A stretch of 64,000 nucleotides of DNA, taken from the NCBI GenBank assembly GCA_964017045.1, contig OZ024802.1:10862435-10926434 (forward strand), read 5' to 3'. Of the stretch, positions 11,735-21,844 are shown one piece after another. The stretch is from Omphiscola glabra (Eukaryota; Mollusca; Gastropoda; Lymnaeidae). Position 1 is the first letter of the stretch, and each line of letters starts with the position of its first letter. Both the position numbers and the translations under genes were made by a program. A model generated the notes under the pieces. It made no database searches. It was given only the letters and a program-made list of their open reading frames with translations, and was not told the origin of the DNA.

Positions 11735-12040
11735 GATATCAATGTGTCAACGGTGTATACAAGGTACAGGTCCTAGACAACCAGTGAAAAAGATCTGTCT
11801 CAATATACGCAGATATCAGTGTGTCACCGTGTATACAAGGTTTATGTCCTAGAGAACAGGTGATAAAAATCTGTCTCAATAGACGCAGAGATCAATGTGT
11901 CATGGGTGTATACAAGGTTTATGTCCTAGATAAGCAGTGACAAAAATCTGTCTCAATAGACGCCGATATCAATGTGTCACCGGTGAATACAAGGTTTATG
12001 TCCTAGGCAACCAGCGACAGATATCTGTTTCAATAGACGC
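11735..12040. repeat. ~76-bp minisatellite, 4 copies
   Basis: Four units share atcaatgtgtca...gtatacaaggttt...gtcctag...ctgtctcaatagacgc. They vary by substitutions and 1-2 base indels. Confidence 0.85.
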
Positions 12041-12174
12041 AGATTTAAATGAAAGGAAATGACGTCATTTTGTACATCTTGTAACTGAAGTATTTAATTT
12101 ATTATTATTTATTAATATCAACAGCTTTGACACATTTGAGTTCATAAATAACCAATTAAATCTATTTTAATATA

Positions 12175-12300
12175 TTAATAATAATAATAATAAAAGTAAT
12201 AATAATAATAATAATAAAAAAAAATATTTATATTTAAAATATTTTCAAAAATATACAATAATAATAATATTATTAAAAATAATACAATAATAATAAAAAT
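12175..12300. repeat. AAT-rich low-complexity tract
   Basis: Imperfect (AAT)n and poly-A runs with no other structure. Confidence 0.8.
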
Positions 12301-12396
12301 AAAACTATTAATTACAATAGGAGCAATGATAATAATATAACGTCAAGTGTTTGTGTTGCAATAATTCAATGTGTTAAAAAAATTCGCGTTGAACCT

Positions 12397-12543
12397 GTGT
12401 CATGTGTTTTGTGTCATGTGTTTTGTGTCATGTGTTAAGAGTCATGTGTTATGTGTCATGTGTTATGTGTCATGTGTTATGTGTCATGTGTTATGTGTCA
12501 TGTGTTATGTGTCATGTGTTAAGAGTCATGTGTCTTGTGTCAT
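12397..12543. repeat. 14-bp minisatellite (gtcatgtgttatgt), ~10 copies
   Basis: Regular 14-bp spacing with three variant interiors (tttt, ttat, ttaagagt). The overlapping frames rich in M, C and V come from the repeat. Confidence 0.9.
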
Positions 12544-13270
12544 CTATCGAAGGAGCTTTCTTTAAACGTTTTCTTGTCGTCATTTACTTTCTTGTCTTTG
12601 TGGTCTTTTAAATAACAATTAATATCCAGGTCGGGCTACACCACAGCTTAAACTGACATTTAATTCAAGACCTCACAGTAGTTACAAATAAAATTCAAGC
12701 AAGGGGACACACAACAAATAACATAAAAAATTTAAAAAAACAAACAACATATCAAATAATTTAAAAAGCGAGACAACCCAGTAACACCACAAATCAAAAG
12801 GTCTGTACCGCAACAAAAGTTGGTCCCCTTTATCATGAAAACATGAGTAAAGTAAATAGAGCAACATAAATAGGGGCATATGGACATGTAGAGATCTGTT
12901 TCTGAGAAGTTGAGATAATAAATTAATGGGACTTGTAGTTAATCGTAAAACAGCCATTCCTTCCCCCAATTTAAAAAAAAAAAAAGATATATATATATAT
13001 AAATAAAGCCGCACACGAGGCATACTGAATCTCGCTGGTTAATACCTTCACTCATTGCGAATTGGTAATGATATTGATAACTCCACTCAAATTTATTGAT
13101 ATCTATACTCATTACTAATTGGTGAAGATCTTGAAATGAATGTATGCAATATATGATTAAGACGCAATGTGAATACTACTCCATGGAAACGAACGCAGAA
13201 TCGTTTTGTTGTTGCTTTGCCAACCCTTGTTCCGAGAGCGGTTTCCTTTTGCCCACCGCGCATTAATCCG

Positions 13271-13300
13271 GATATGACGTCAGGAGTGCCGCCATATTGA
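13271..13300. promoter_or_regulatory. clustered CRE and YY1-like sites
   Basis: A full palindromic TGACGTCA is at 13275-13282, adjoining an ETS-like ccggat, with gccgccatatt (YY1-like) about 7 bases further. This cluster is typical of TATA-less promoters. The minus-strand frame from 13332 (MIQQQQHDGVLQYGG...) overlaps it but has no recognisable homology. No splice donor ties the sites to a gene, so this is only suggestive. Confidence 0.25.
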
Positions 13301-13616
13301 AGCACTCCATCGTGTTGCTGTTGCTGGATCATCCTATCTCTTTGTTCTGAGTAAACCTTACATCCATTAAAACAAAGTAAGTTCTGAGAGGCGATTTCTC
13401 TCCTGAAAGGATGGGATAGGGGATAGGAAATACGTCATATTCATTACCAATGTACATTAGTTAAAAATAACTTAGTATAATTAATTAAGCAGCAACATTC
13501 CCAGCACGGGAAACTATCAGAATATGATTTTTAAAAAAACCTAAATTATAATTACAAAATGAAGGAAACAAATAACAAGAAATCAGCAGAGTCAGATTGG
13601 CGGTTGTCTCCTATGG

Positions 13617-13812
13617 GAAATGTCCGCCAAGCCTGGGCTACCCGGGTTGTGATGTAACATGTCAGCCAAGCCTAGGCTACCAGGGTTGTGATGTTACATG
13701 TCCGCCAAGCCTAGGCTACCAGGGTTGGGATGTAACATGTCCGCCAAGACTAGGCTACCAGGGTTGTGATGTAACATGTCCGCCGTGCCTAGGCAACCCT
13801 GGTTGTGATGTA
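13617..13812. repeat. 39-bp minisatellite, 5 copies
   Basis: The unit starts ccgccaagcctaggctacca. Its 39-base length keeps one plus-strand frame open as a 13-residue repeat with two cysteines (GYQGCDVTCPPSL). There is no signal peptide, start context or conserved flank to suggest that it is translated. Confidence 0.9.
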
Positions 13813-14084
13813 ACACCCCCAGACTCCCTCACGTTGCGCCCTGCACACAGTCCTCATGTAGCCATCGACACACATCCGCACGCATCGGTTGTCCTGGATA
13901 AGTCGACATCTGTTCCCCAGTGAACCACAGTTGGGCTGGAATGAAATTTGGGTTGGGTAAATACAAGGTGATACCACGTTGTCAATGATAGGAAGTATGT
14001 TTGATATGAGATGATATCATGTTATTACTGATACGATGCATGTTTGATACAAGAGGATACCATGTTTTTCGATTATCAAGACAC

Positions 14085-14500
14085 GCACTGAAACACACGG
14101 TGAACGCTCTCTCTCTTTCTGCGCCCCAACAATGTAATTCTCTCCCACTATATACCGACCATCCAGGCCTTCAAAACCGCACTCAAGACACACCTCTTCA
14201 AAATTTACTATCCTGACTGAATCCCACCACCTTTGACACATAAACGAGGCTGTCGTCCATGGCTTGACATGTAAATAGTTCTGGGGGTGGGGGGTGGGCG
14301 GGGTAAATATATGTTTAGTTGTGGTTCTTATATTAATGTCTTTTTAAAAATTAAAATAAATGTTTGTAATTTTTTTAAGTTCATGATTATGTTTGCGAAT
14401 ATTTTTATGAGCAGCGTGGTAAGCCCAGCCCTAGGCTGGGGTACCACGCTAAATAATGCCACTGTAATAATAGTAATTACAATAATATTAATAATGTGAT
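14085..14500 (+). pseudogene. LINE 3' end: ORF2 C-terminus, hairpin and TAA-rich tail
   Basis: In frame with one break, the plus strand reads LSF-CAPT..., then NSLPLYT and FKTALKTHLFKIYYPD before a stop at 14218-14220. That is the usual C-terminal signature of CR1/L2-type LINE ORF2 proteins. About 190 bases further on is a near-perfect hairpin: agcgtggta at 14411-14419 pairs with taccacgct at 14441-14449, with agcccagcc/ggctggggt inside. It is followed by a TAATAA-rich tail. A terminal hairpin plus short tandem tail fits an L2-like 3' end. A related tail lies in the opposite orientation at 44466-44560. Confidence 0.7.
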
Positions 14501-14664
14501 GTATGTTTGATACAGGATATTATCAATAACATTTTATAACAGAAGGATCAGAAAAAGTGCAATGGTTGGGGGAAAACCCAGAAAAATTTGGTTTATTTAC
14601 ATTTTTTATCATGGGGGTGCGGAGTTGTAAAAAAGGGTTAAGAACCCTTAACTTAGATAGTACC

Positions 14665-14958
14665 TGATAAACCAGGTACGCCACTGCACAAAACCTCTAA
14701 CCACCTGACAGACCAGGTACGCCACTGCACAAAACCTCTAACCACCTGACAGACCAGGTACGCCACTGCACAAAACCTCTAACCACCGGACAGACCGGGT
14801 ATGCCACTGCACAAAAGCTGTAACCACCTGACAGACAGTGTACGCCACTGCACAAACCCGCTAATTATCTGACAGACCGGGTACGCCACTGCACAAAACC
14901 TTCAACCACCTGACAGACCGGGTACGCCACTGCACAAAATCTCTAACCACCTGACGTG
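14665..14958. repeat. 41-bp minisatellite, ~7 copies, built around 'tacgccactg'
   Basis: Each unit contains acctgacagacc...gtacgccactgcacaaaa. The inverse of its core, cagtggcgtac, looks like a DNA-transposon terminus of the kind also seen at 8474, 11318 and 16303. The array may therefore have grown from a transposon end. Confidence 0.9.
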
Positions 14959-15071
14959 TCGTCCTGTGTAATGACCTTGTCATGAACCCTAAATTACAAC
15001 TTCCGTAAGTTGGACAGCTGGGTCACCACGATGTGTGTCTTGGTGATGAATATTTCCACTTCCGTTTAACT

Positions 15072-15597
15072 CAGTGATTCCCAAAGTGGTCTATATCGAA
15101 CCCCAGGGGTCGACGCCAACTTGCAAGGGATTCATGTCAGCGAAAAAAAGTGTGTGGGTACATTAAATGAAAATTGTGGTCAATGATAGTGGATCTCATG
15201 TAAGCAGGTCGTGAATTCTATTTGGATTTCATTAATTGAATAATCCACATACACAGTACCTATTTACTTACATTATATTACCTTATAATTTAAAGACATA
15301 TATCTTCCTACATAAATTATAAAAGTACCTATGAAGTAAAAATTCAACAAAAAAAAACCCTACATGTTCATGAAACGTGATGAAGAATCATATTAAAATT
15401 TAAGTTATTAGGTATATTTTCTAATATATGAATAAAAATGTAAATCTTTCAAAGTGAGTAGCACTATACCGGCTGTCAAAAATACATTTGAAGTTAATGA
15501 ATTTGCAAAAAAATCAATATCAGGTAAGCAAGGTGTCTACCAAAAACCGAAAAACATGGCAAGTGGTCAACGAGACAAAAACATTTGGGGACCTTTG
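15072..15597 (+). mobile_element. non-autonomous hAT element (Buster-type), 526 bp
   Basis: The left end is cagtgattcccaaagtggt. The right end, read inverted, is caaaggtccccaaatgttt, which matches the left end at about 11 of 17 positions. Perfect 8-bp target duplications gtttaact flank it at 15064-15071 and 15598-15605. An 8-bp duplication with central TA (nnnTAnnn) is characteristic of the Buster branch of hAT. No transposase frame remains inside. Confidence 0.8.
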
Positions 15598-15646
15598 GTT
15601 TAACTTGATGATAATGTATCATTACTTTAAAAAAGAGTTTGCCTGT

Positions 15647-15677
<31 letters not shown>

Positions 15678-15692
15678 GAAAGAGAGAGAGAC
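15647..15692. repeat. (GA)n / poly-G tract
   Basis: A simple-sequence run of gagaga, then a G run, then gagaga. Confidence 0.9.
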
Positions 15693-16283
15693 GAAAGAGA
15701 CGGATTTTTATTCGACCCCGCTAATTCAGATTGGAAACAGCTGCTTCCTTTCTCCCCTCTTGTGTAGACGCCCCTGTACGTGGTACAGAAATGCTTCACG
15801 TGCAAGTCATACAGATCTACGCCCGCTACTATAAAGACTAGAGATCATTTAAAGGTTGAGCTAAGTCACAAATGTTAGAACGATTTCAGGCAAGCCCATG
15901 AATACTTCCTCGATAACTTAGCAATCGGTTTGGTTCATATTGAAATGCATATTCTTTAAGTTTTTTCATTCCGTTGCCATTCAACTGTATGTAATACCGC
16001 ATATGTCTGTTTGTCTGTCTCTTGTATGTCTTTCCACACATTGAATAAAAAAATGAACACTTCAATCGGCGTCGAATCATGGCCGAAACGGTGTTTTTCT
16101 GACCTAATTATAGGTTCACATCATTTCTGACACATCAACCTTGAATTTTTGATAAAGCACGCGTTTGGATTAGTTACATGTTGGAAAATGTACGTGTGAT
16201 CGGTTATCCTTGTGTGTTCAGTAAATATGCAATTTTCAACTTGATCTTACCCTACTGAGATGGTGTCACCCTGTGCGATCTGT

Positions 16284-16312
16284 TCCCCCCCCCCCCCAGC
16301 TACGCCACTGCG
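16284..16312. repeat. poly-C followed by 'agctacgccactg'
   Basis: The C-run and the inverse of cagtggcgtagct look like the right end of a DNA transposon. No matching left end could be paired. Confidence 0.4.
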
Positions 16313-16332
16313 TTTACGTACAATAAACACAT

Positions 16333-16402
16333 TAGGAAGCGACTATACACTTAATCCATGTCCTCTGGTTATCAGATGCCATTGCGCCACCGGTCGGCCG
16401 AC
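16333..16402 (-). repeat. tRNA-like (SINE-type) sequence
   Basis: On the minus strand, ccggtggcgcaatggcatctg resembles a tRNA D-arm with box A (tggcgcaatgg). An anticodon-arm-like tctg...caga follows. Box B is poorly conserved (ggattaagt). It is more likely a tRNA-derived SINE remnant than a functional tRNA gene. Confidence 0.35.
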
Positions 16403-16683
16403 TTAAGAATTCTTTACATCATTACATGATCTATTAGGCACATTGGATAAACATGTTTATTTCTTTCCATCACTAAGCTAACGTGCCCAGGTTTTGTTCT
16501 TAGAGAACGACATACTATCATAAAAGAAAATGTGATAGCATTGTTTAATTATAAGGTAATGCAGAAATCATCACAGACCCAATTGCGAAACACACGTGTA
16601 GTACACTCAAACAACTGTGACGCAGTACTCAAATGCATTTATGGCGTTATAATACTCACAAGCAGCTATGACGCGGCACTCAC

Positions 16684-17208
16684 CGTAATAAGTGACGTGT
16701 CTCTTTTAACAAAGTCCGTTGAACTGTGGGGCTGTGGCCCTGGCAAACTCGCGGCTCTCTTCCACGCCCTCCCTAAGTCACGCCGGAGACTCTCCGACCT
16801 GTCAACACCGCGCCTTTGTCTCCGGAGAACGCCACCGCCCCTGTTTCGCTTGATCAGTGTAAAGTAAGGAGCATACTTTCTATCTGACTGCCCGGGGAGT
16901 GTAGAGTCTGTATTTTGTTCATGACGTTTTAATAAATTTTGGCGTAGGAATTTCTTCACCACTTCCGACGCTAATCGCCCCTGATGAGTTAATCCAGAAA
17001 GGTCTATGGTCAATGATTCTGTGTCCGGTCGGACGTCCGCAAGATTATCCTTACGTTTCCAATTACTGTCTCGGATGTACAACCCTGCCGAGGTCAACGA
17101 GCCCTTGACTCGTGTAAAACTTTCATCAGGTTGGGGATGGTCAGCTGACATGGCCGTAGTCCAGAAGAGAGAGACGAGAAGAGTTACCACTAATTGGACA
17201 GTGAGCAT
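16684..17208 (-). CDS. secreted, dibasic-rich precursor, probable neuropeptide prohormone (first exon or nearly complete)
   Basis: The frame starts at ATG 17208 and runs 175 codons. Residues 1-22 (MLTVQLVVTLLVSLFWTTAMSA) form a classic signal peptide. The rest has no cysteine and many candidate prohormone-convertase sites: KR 51-52, KK 85-86, KR 94-95, RK 110-111, KR 120-121, RR 129-130, RR 132-133, RR 142-143, KR 150-151 and KR 168-169. Cutting at 51-52 and 94-95 would release a 41-residue peptide whose middle reads ESLTIDLSGL. That SLTIDL faintly recalls the SLSIDL of urocortin/CRF peptides, and the length is similar. But no glycine precedes any KR, so no C-terminal amide is predicted. I do not recognise the peptide. 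After codon 175 comes ACG|GTGAGT (donor at 16683), but only four more codons would reach a stop at 16666-16668, so it is either spliced or complete. An AATAAA signal on this strand lies at 16461-16456. Codon use is richer in GC than the surroundings. Confidence 0.7.
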
Positions 17209-17222
17209 GACGCTACTCTCAT
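17190..17222 (-). promoter_or_regulatory. short upstream ORF overlapping the prohormone start
   Basis: The first ATG after the predicted transcription start is at 17222, 14 bases before the main ATG and in a different frame. It reads MRVASCSLSN and then stops, overlapping the main start. Such an overlapping uORF would reduce initiation at the main ATG unless ribosomes scan past it; its context (aaggATGa) is only moderate. Confidence 0.4.
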
Positions 17223-17247
17223 CCTTCCACGACACGCCAACTCGCAG

Positions 17248-17286
17248 CTACTGATGCAGTCCGATGACAGGAAGTTCCTTATATAC
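17248..17286 (-). promoter_or_regulatory. TATA and initiator promoter of the prohormone-like gene
   Basis: On the minus strand, TATATAAGG occupies 17286-17278, and an initiator-like TCAGTAG lies at 17254-17248, about 34 bases downstream. The predicted leader to the main ATG at 17208 is about 45 nt. The arrangement is that of a focused, strongly regulated animal promoter. Confidence 0.6.
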
Positions 17287-17692
17287 CTACTCAATGTCCG
17301 ACCTATTTCCACACCCTACCGCCTCAAATTTGCGTCGTCTGTAGTGCAGCGCGATCCTTTTGTGAATAAAAATTGCGCCAATACCGGATTTGAAATCAGG
17401 CAAACACTCTATTATTATTTTGGTAGATTTCAATCTTTCGTAATCACCCCTCGGCTTCCTTGTCAATTAATCGGCTATGTAGGCATTTGGTGATTGTCAG
17501 TTTTCAGCTACCTTTGCTATTGTCTTCAGTTACCTTTGCTAGTACAAAATGTTGACAAACTTTAACTCGCACGTTAGTTGCATGGATTCAACCAATCACA
17601 ATCATGTTCTGATCCCAACGCCGTTGATGTCAAGTACATCCCTCCTACAAGGATGAAAATTGATGAGAAATAATGTGTCTATGATCTCTTCA

Positions 17693-17777
17693 CAACGTCA
17701 TCACATAACAGGTTTCTACACGTTCACATTCACGTCATCTTTCCTATATAAATCCGGTTTTCGGTTCAACACGTTTC
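17693..17777 (+). promoter_or_regulatory. CRE half-sites and TATA box, divergent promoter
   Basis: cgtcatc occurs at about 17696 and again at 17732, both CRE half-sites (inverse of TGACG). TATATAAA occupies 17745-17752. A start about 30 bases on would fall near 17775-17778 (tttcaaa). It points away from the prohormone promoter, whose TATA is about 460 bp to the left. Confidence 0.5.
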
Positions 17778-17826
17778 AAAAAGACCAAAGAGAATACAAG
17801 CTTTGGTGTCCTCAATGAGTCCCCAG
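17778..17826 (+). CDS. short first exon ending MSPQ|, strong donor
   Basis: Downstream of the TATA box, the first ATG is at 17815. Four codons (ATG AGT CCC CAG) are followed at 17827 by GTATGT, giving the near-consensus donor CCCAG|GTATGT. Without splicing the frame ends within a few codons. I could not find the next exon; it may be far to the right among the repeats. The exon could also be entirely 5' UTR if this ATG is not used. Product unknown. Confidence 0.4.
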
Positions 17827-17829
17827 GTA

Positions 17830-18690
17830 TGTCATGGTCTCGTCAGATTTTAACAACAAGACGGGCTGAAATCGGGTGACGAATGTCGAGTGGTTCCCAG
17901 GTAGACTGTCCCAGCTGAATGTGTCCGCCCTAACGATGTCTGGGGACATTAAAAATGTGCTTTTAAAAGGTGTTACAAACAGGAACGTTAACAGTTAGAA
18001 ACACTGATATATATATATATATTAACATGGATTATATATATTTGTCACAAAACACTGGTGAGCACATACACACAATTCCCTAGACTCTGCTCCACTCATA
18101 CCTACGTGGTTATATACTTCTGCGCTCATGCCTACCCTTAAAATCTCACCTATTGAAAGAACAAGCAATTAAAAATAAATGTTGCTGTTGAACGGATGTG
18201 TGTTTGCTTTTGTGTGTGCGTGTTTGTGTGTGTGTGTTTGTGTGTGTAATCCTTCATTTGTTTAAGTTAAGCATAAAACGAGATTGTAATTTATATATAA
18301 TGTTTTTCATGTAATGACGCTATGAGGATTTACATGTAATGACACTACCATATGCTGGTGATGTCATTGAATACAAATTTCGTTCCATTATATAATTTGT
18401 CTTGGAATAGAAACTTTCAACGTGCTATTTTTAAAATATATATCGACTTTTTGGTGCACTACTTCATGATTTTGTTTGATATTAATACATTCGACAAACT
18501 AGTTCCTGAAATAGCCCCAATAACGGCAACTTTGATAGGAATCAGTTTCTAAAAGATAACTATTGCCGCCCCTGTGTCAAGCTAGAACCGAGGCAGTTCA
18601 AGATTGACAGGTAGTTTGTAGCTCTGGTTATAGGCGCTAATAGCTTGTAACGCGCAATGTCACGTGATATGGGTTTGTATAATTTAATCA
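17830..18690. other. no gene seen; contains (TA)n and (TG)n tracts
   Basis: An alternating TA run lies at about 18008-18021 and a TG-rich run at about 18197-18247. A 17-base segment, catgtaatgacnctatga-like, is repeated near 18308 and 18332. Confidence 0.4.
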
Positions 18691-18699
18691 TCAGTGTCA

Positions 18700-19180
18700 C
18701 GGCAGACATCACACCCCTTCTCTGTCATGGCAGACAACGCCTTCCCTCACATCTCTATGCCATGGCGACCAAGACCCTCCTCCACACCTCACTGTAAGTG
18801 GTAACCTGCACGCTCTCCCACATTTCACTGCCGTGCAAGAAACCCCCCCCCCCCCCACATCTCTTTGTCATGACTAACAACCATCCTCTCACAATTTTCA
18901 TTTTCGCGACAGAGAAGACTCTCCCCCACATTGCTCTGTCATGACAGACAAAGTCCTCCCCTACATTACTCCGACTTGACAGACAACGCCCTCTCCTACA
19001 TTTCTCCGTCTTGACAGACAACACCCTCTCCTACATTTCTCCGTCTTGACAGACAACGCCCTCCCCTACATTTCTCCGTCTTGACAGACAACGCCCTCCC
19101 CTACATTTCTCCGTCTTGACAGACAACGCCCTCCCCTACACTTCTCCGCCTTGACAGACAACACCCTTCCGCAATTTCAC
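18700..19180. repeat. 35-bp minisatellite (ttgacagacaacgccctccc...)
   Basis: Units are degenerate from 18700 to 18900 and then become regular, with five nearly identical copies at 18975-19160. The last degenerate copy contributes atggcagacaac at 19185, followed 90 bases later by a donor-like CCAG|GTAAGT at 19276. I treat that as chance. Confidence 0.9.
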
Positions 19181-19394
19181 TTTCATGGCAGACAACATCC
19201 GCCCACCACATGTCACTGTCAAATCTGCAGGAGCCCTGGCTCACATGTCTCGCTACCAATCATGTCACGGGCCAGGTAAGTATTTGTCACATGGACTGTT
19301 AGAGATTACGACAGACATGATTCTTATGTCAAGGTCACTGTACTCCAAGGCCAGGAAGTCTTCGTTGTGTTAAATTTATATGAAAATGTTACCT

Positions 19395-19525
19395 CCGTTG
19401 ATTAGCCTTAAAAATAAAGACACTTTAAAACAATGGAAGACTAAACTTAAAGGTAAAGACACTTTAAAACTATGGAAGCCTACGCTCAAAGGTAAAGATA
19501 CTTTAAAAATATGGAAGCATGTTCC
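19395..19525. repeat. ~39-bp repeat, 3 copies
   Basis: The block taaagacactttaaaa...atggaagcctacgct recurs three times with drift. Confidence 0.8.
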
Positions 19526-19758
19526 AGTATCATGAAATATAACAGCCTGGGTCATACCCAACCATACACTATATTCAATAGGGCCGCGCGCTAATTACGT
19601 AAATATTTTTATTTAATTTTCAGGCAATTGAACGGCACATTCCTGGAAGTAAAATAATATTTATTTCATTTAGCTAAGTTTAGTCGTAAACAAAAAGATC
19701 AAGTGTCTTCAGGAATTATAAACTAATATTTATGAACGATTTATGTAGGTTAATTATA

Positions 19759-20261
19759 TCTCATATATATATTTTTTGCTTGTGGTGTGACTGCTTCCAT
19801 TTGCCGCTGCTTCCTATTCCCAACCGGCCCTCCCCTACTAAAAATGTTTTATATTACATATAATTATCTATGTTTGAAAGAAAGCATGGTTCAATAATCA
19901 ATAATGAGTTCGATAGCGCGCAAAATATAATTCCCGATAACTACGCTAAATGATTTTTTTTTATATAACGCAACTGCGTTTGGTGCGTAAATTTGTCTCT
20001 GTCGGAAAATGAAATCGTCTCAATTTACATATACTGTGATAAATATTCGGTTTAAAAGTGGTTGTGACATCGGAATAATCAATATAGCTCACGGGCGTGA
20101 AATAAAAAATGTGCTGTGACGTATCATGGGGGGAGATGGGGATGTTACAAAAATTGGGATTCTTAAATATGCGTTCCTTGAGTTCATGCTTTGTCAAGTT
20201 ACTTTAGTAGATGGGAAGTTCACACATTGCTGTCACCAAATGTTTGGCGAGCTATATCTAG
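19759..20261 (+). mobile_element. Helitron-like element, copy B (best termini)
   Basis: It starts TCTCATATATATA at 19759 after host A and ends CTAG at 20258-20261 before host T, the A|T insertion context expected for Helitrons. A subterminal hairpin arm resembles cgccaatgtttggcg (here caccaaatgtttggcg). At 503 bp it is internally deleted relative to copies A and D, but it is collinear through aattcccgataactacgct, gcgtttggtgcgtaa and aaattgggattcttaaat. It has no coding capacity. Confidence 0.8.
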
Positions 20262-20627
20262 TGTTTAAGTCCAGGAACTATAACTACTTAACTAAATGCC
20301 AGTCATGGTCATATGTTTGCCTCTCGCACGTAACAAACATTCACACAATCTCCCAGAAGTCTTAGCGTGTAGTTAATGCTTGAATTCCAAAATGTGTCAC
20401 GTGACAACCAAGAAGATGACGTCGACAGATTAGCTAATTAAAGAAAGAGGAAGTAGCTAATGATGGAATATTTTTCTTTGCTAAGTTGTGTGGTCTTATT
20501 GTGTGATCCGTGTAATGATATTTTAATGTGTGAACTAAAGGTTTTTAAGGTCTCGTCCGTTCTTATAGTTTATCTCTTCATACAATGAAATGTTTCCTAA
20601 CGCGTTCAAATTTTATGAAAATTATCA

Positions 20628-20745
20628 TTGTATGAATGTTCTCAGTGTATGAATGTTCTCATTGTATGAATGTTCTCATTGTATGAATGTTCTCCTTGCA
20701 CGAATGTTTTCATTGTATGACTGTTCTCACGGTATCAAAATTATC
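20628..20745. repeat. 17-bp minisatellite (tgaatgttctcattgta), ~6 copies
   Basis: Tandem units with substitutions towards the right end. Confidence 0.9.
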
Positions 20746-21668
20746 ATAAATTATGATATCATATTTGCATTTAATATTTCAGTCTTTGCCCTTTTGTCTG
20801 TTTCATATGTTAGACATTTCTGAGCGCTCAGGCGAAACCTTTGCTACAAACGGCTGTTGCCTATCTGGCAGATTATTGGAACACCCAGCAGAAAGCTTTT
20901 ATTTAAAAACTCTAAGGTTTGTTGAATTAACCACGACTTATTCAATAAATATCTTCTTTAAAAAAATACATTGATATTTAAATTAATCTGATTAATAATA
21001 TTCTACCCCTCCTAGCAGGTGAGTTTTAATAAAGGTATATATATATTAGGAGTGTGTCTGCCGGAATTATCTGGGTTATCATTTCACGGGGTTTTTCTTA
21101 TCCCAGGATATCGGGTATATAGTTTTCCTCATCCCGGTATGACAGGATTTTCCCGGAAAATACCGGGATAAAATTAATTAAATTAAAAATATATTTTAAA
21201 CTGAATAAAACTATAAAAGAGATACTTTAAAAAAAAACTTAATGAAGTTAGTGGCAGCCCATAAATTACGTAACACTGCGGAGGATTGGTAAGGGGGTCT
21301 ACGAAAGTGTGACAAGATGAACACGGGGGGATGGGGGAGACGTTGTAAAGATCTTGTGTGACGTCACACATTTTAAAAAAAAAAGAAAAAAAATGTCATG
21401 AAAATAAAACCTGACATTGACAGTAATGTTAAACTTTCTGTTAGGATAGATTTATTCTGAGAGAAGATGTCAATTGTTTAGTTACAAAATGTGACGTACT
21501 TTATGGAGGTAGGGTCTAAGATTTGTGACAAACTGTGACAAAAGTGTGTGTGTGTGGGGGGGGGGTGTTGTTCCTTCTCTCCCCTAAATAGCTTTACGTA
21601 GTTTATGGACGGCCCCTTAGTTGAGAAGTTGGTCTTTTAAAACTAGTTGCTTAATTTTGTACAGTTTA

Positions 21669-21795
21669 TTCCTATTGCCGAATACATGACATTAAACAGG
21701 TCTCCAAATACATGACATTAAATATGTCTCCAAATACATGACATGAAATATGTCTCCAAATACATGACATTAAATATGTCTCCAAATACATACTA
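21669..21795. repeat. 26-bp minisatellite (ccaaatacatgacattaaat...), ~5 copies
   Basis: Regular 26-bp spacing of ccaaatacatgacat; the last copy is partial. Confidence 0.9.
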
Positions 21796-21844
21796 CTTGA
21801 AGAATTTTGTTCCTAGTATATCGTGGTGTCACTATACTTATGTA

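Noticed and set aside
13597..13923. Cysteine-rich 13-residue repeat protein (GYQGCDVTCPPSL), possibly secreted
   Set aside because: The frame comes from a 39-bp minisatellite. There is no signal peptide, no promoter and no donor, and the cysteines arise from tgt/tgc inside the repeated DNA.
16532..16867. Plus-strand 111-codon frame antisense to the prohormone
   Set aside because: Shadow of the minus-strand coding exon, whose signal peptide, cleavage sites and promoter favour the minus strand.
16684..17208. Firm assignment of the precursor to CRF/DH44 or PACAP-type peptides
   Set aside because: Similarity is limited to SLTIDL and a VVKKFL segment, with no amidation site; too weak to name.
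19185..19280. Exon-like frame MADNIRPPHVTVKS... ending at CCAG|GTAAGT
   Set aside because: The start is a degenerate copy of the 35-bp minisatellite (atggcagacaac) and no family is recognisable; the donor is probably chance.
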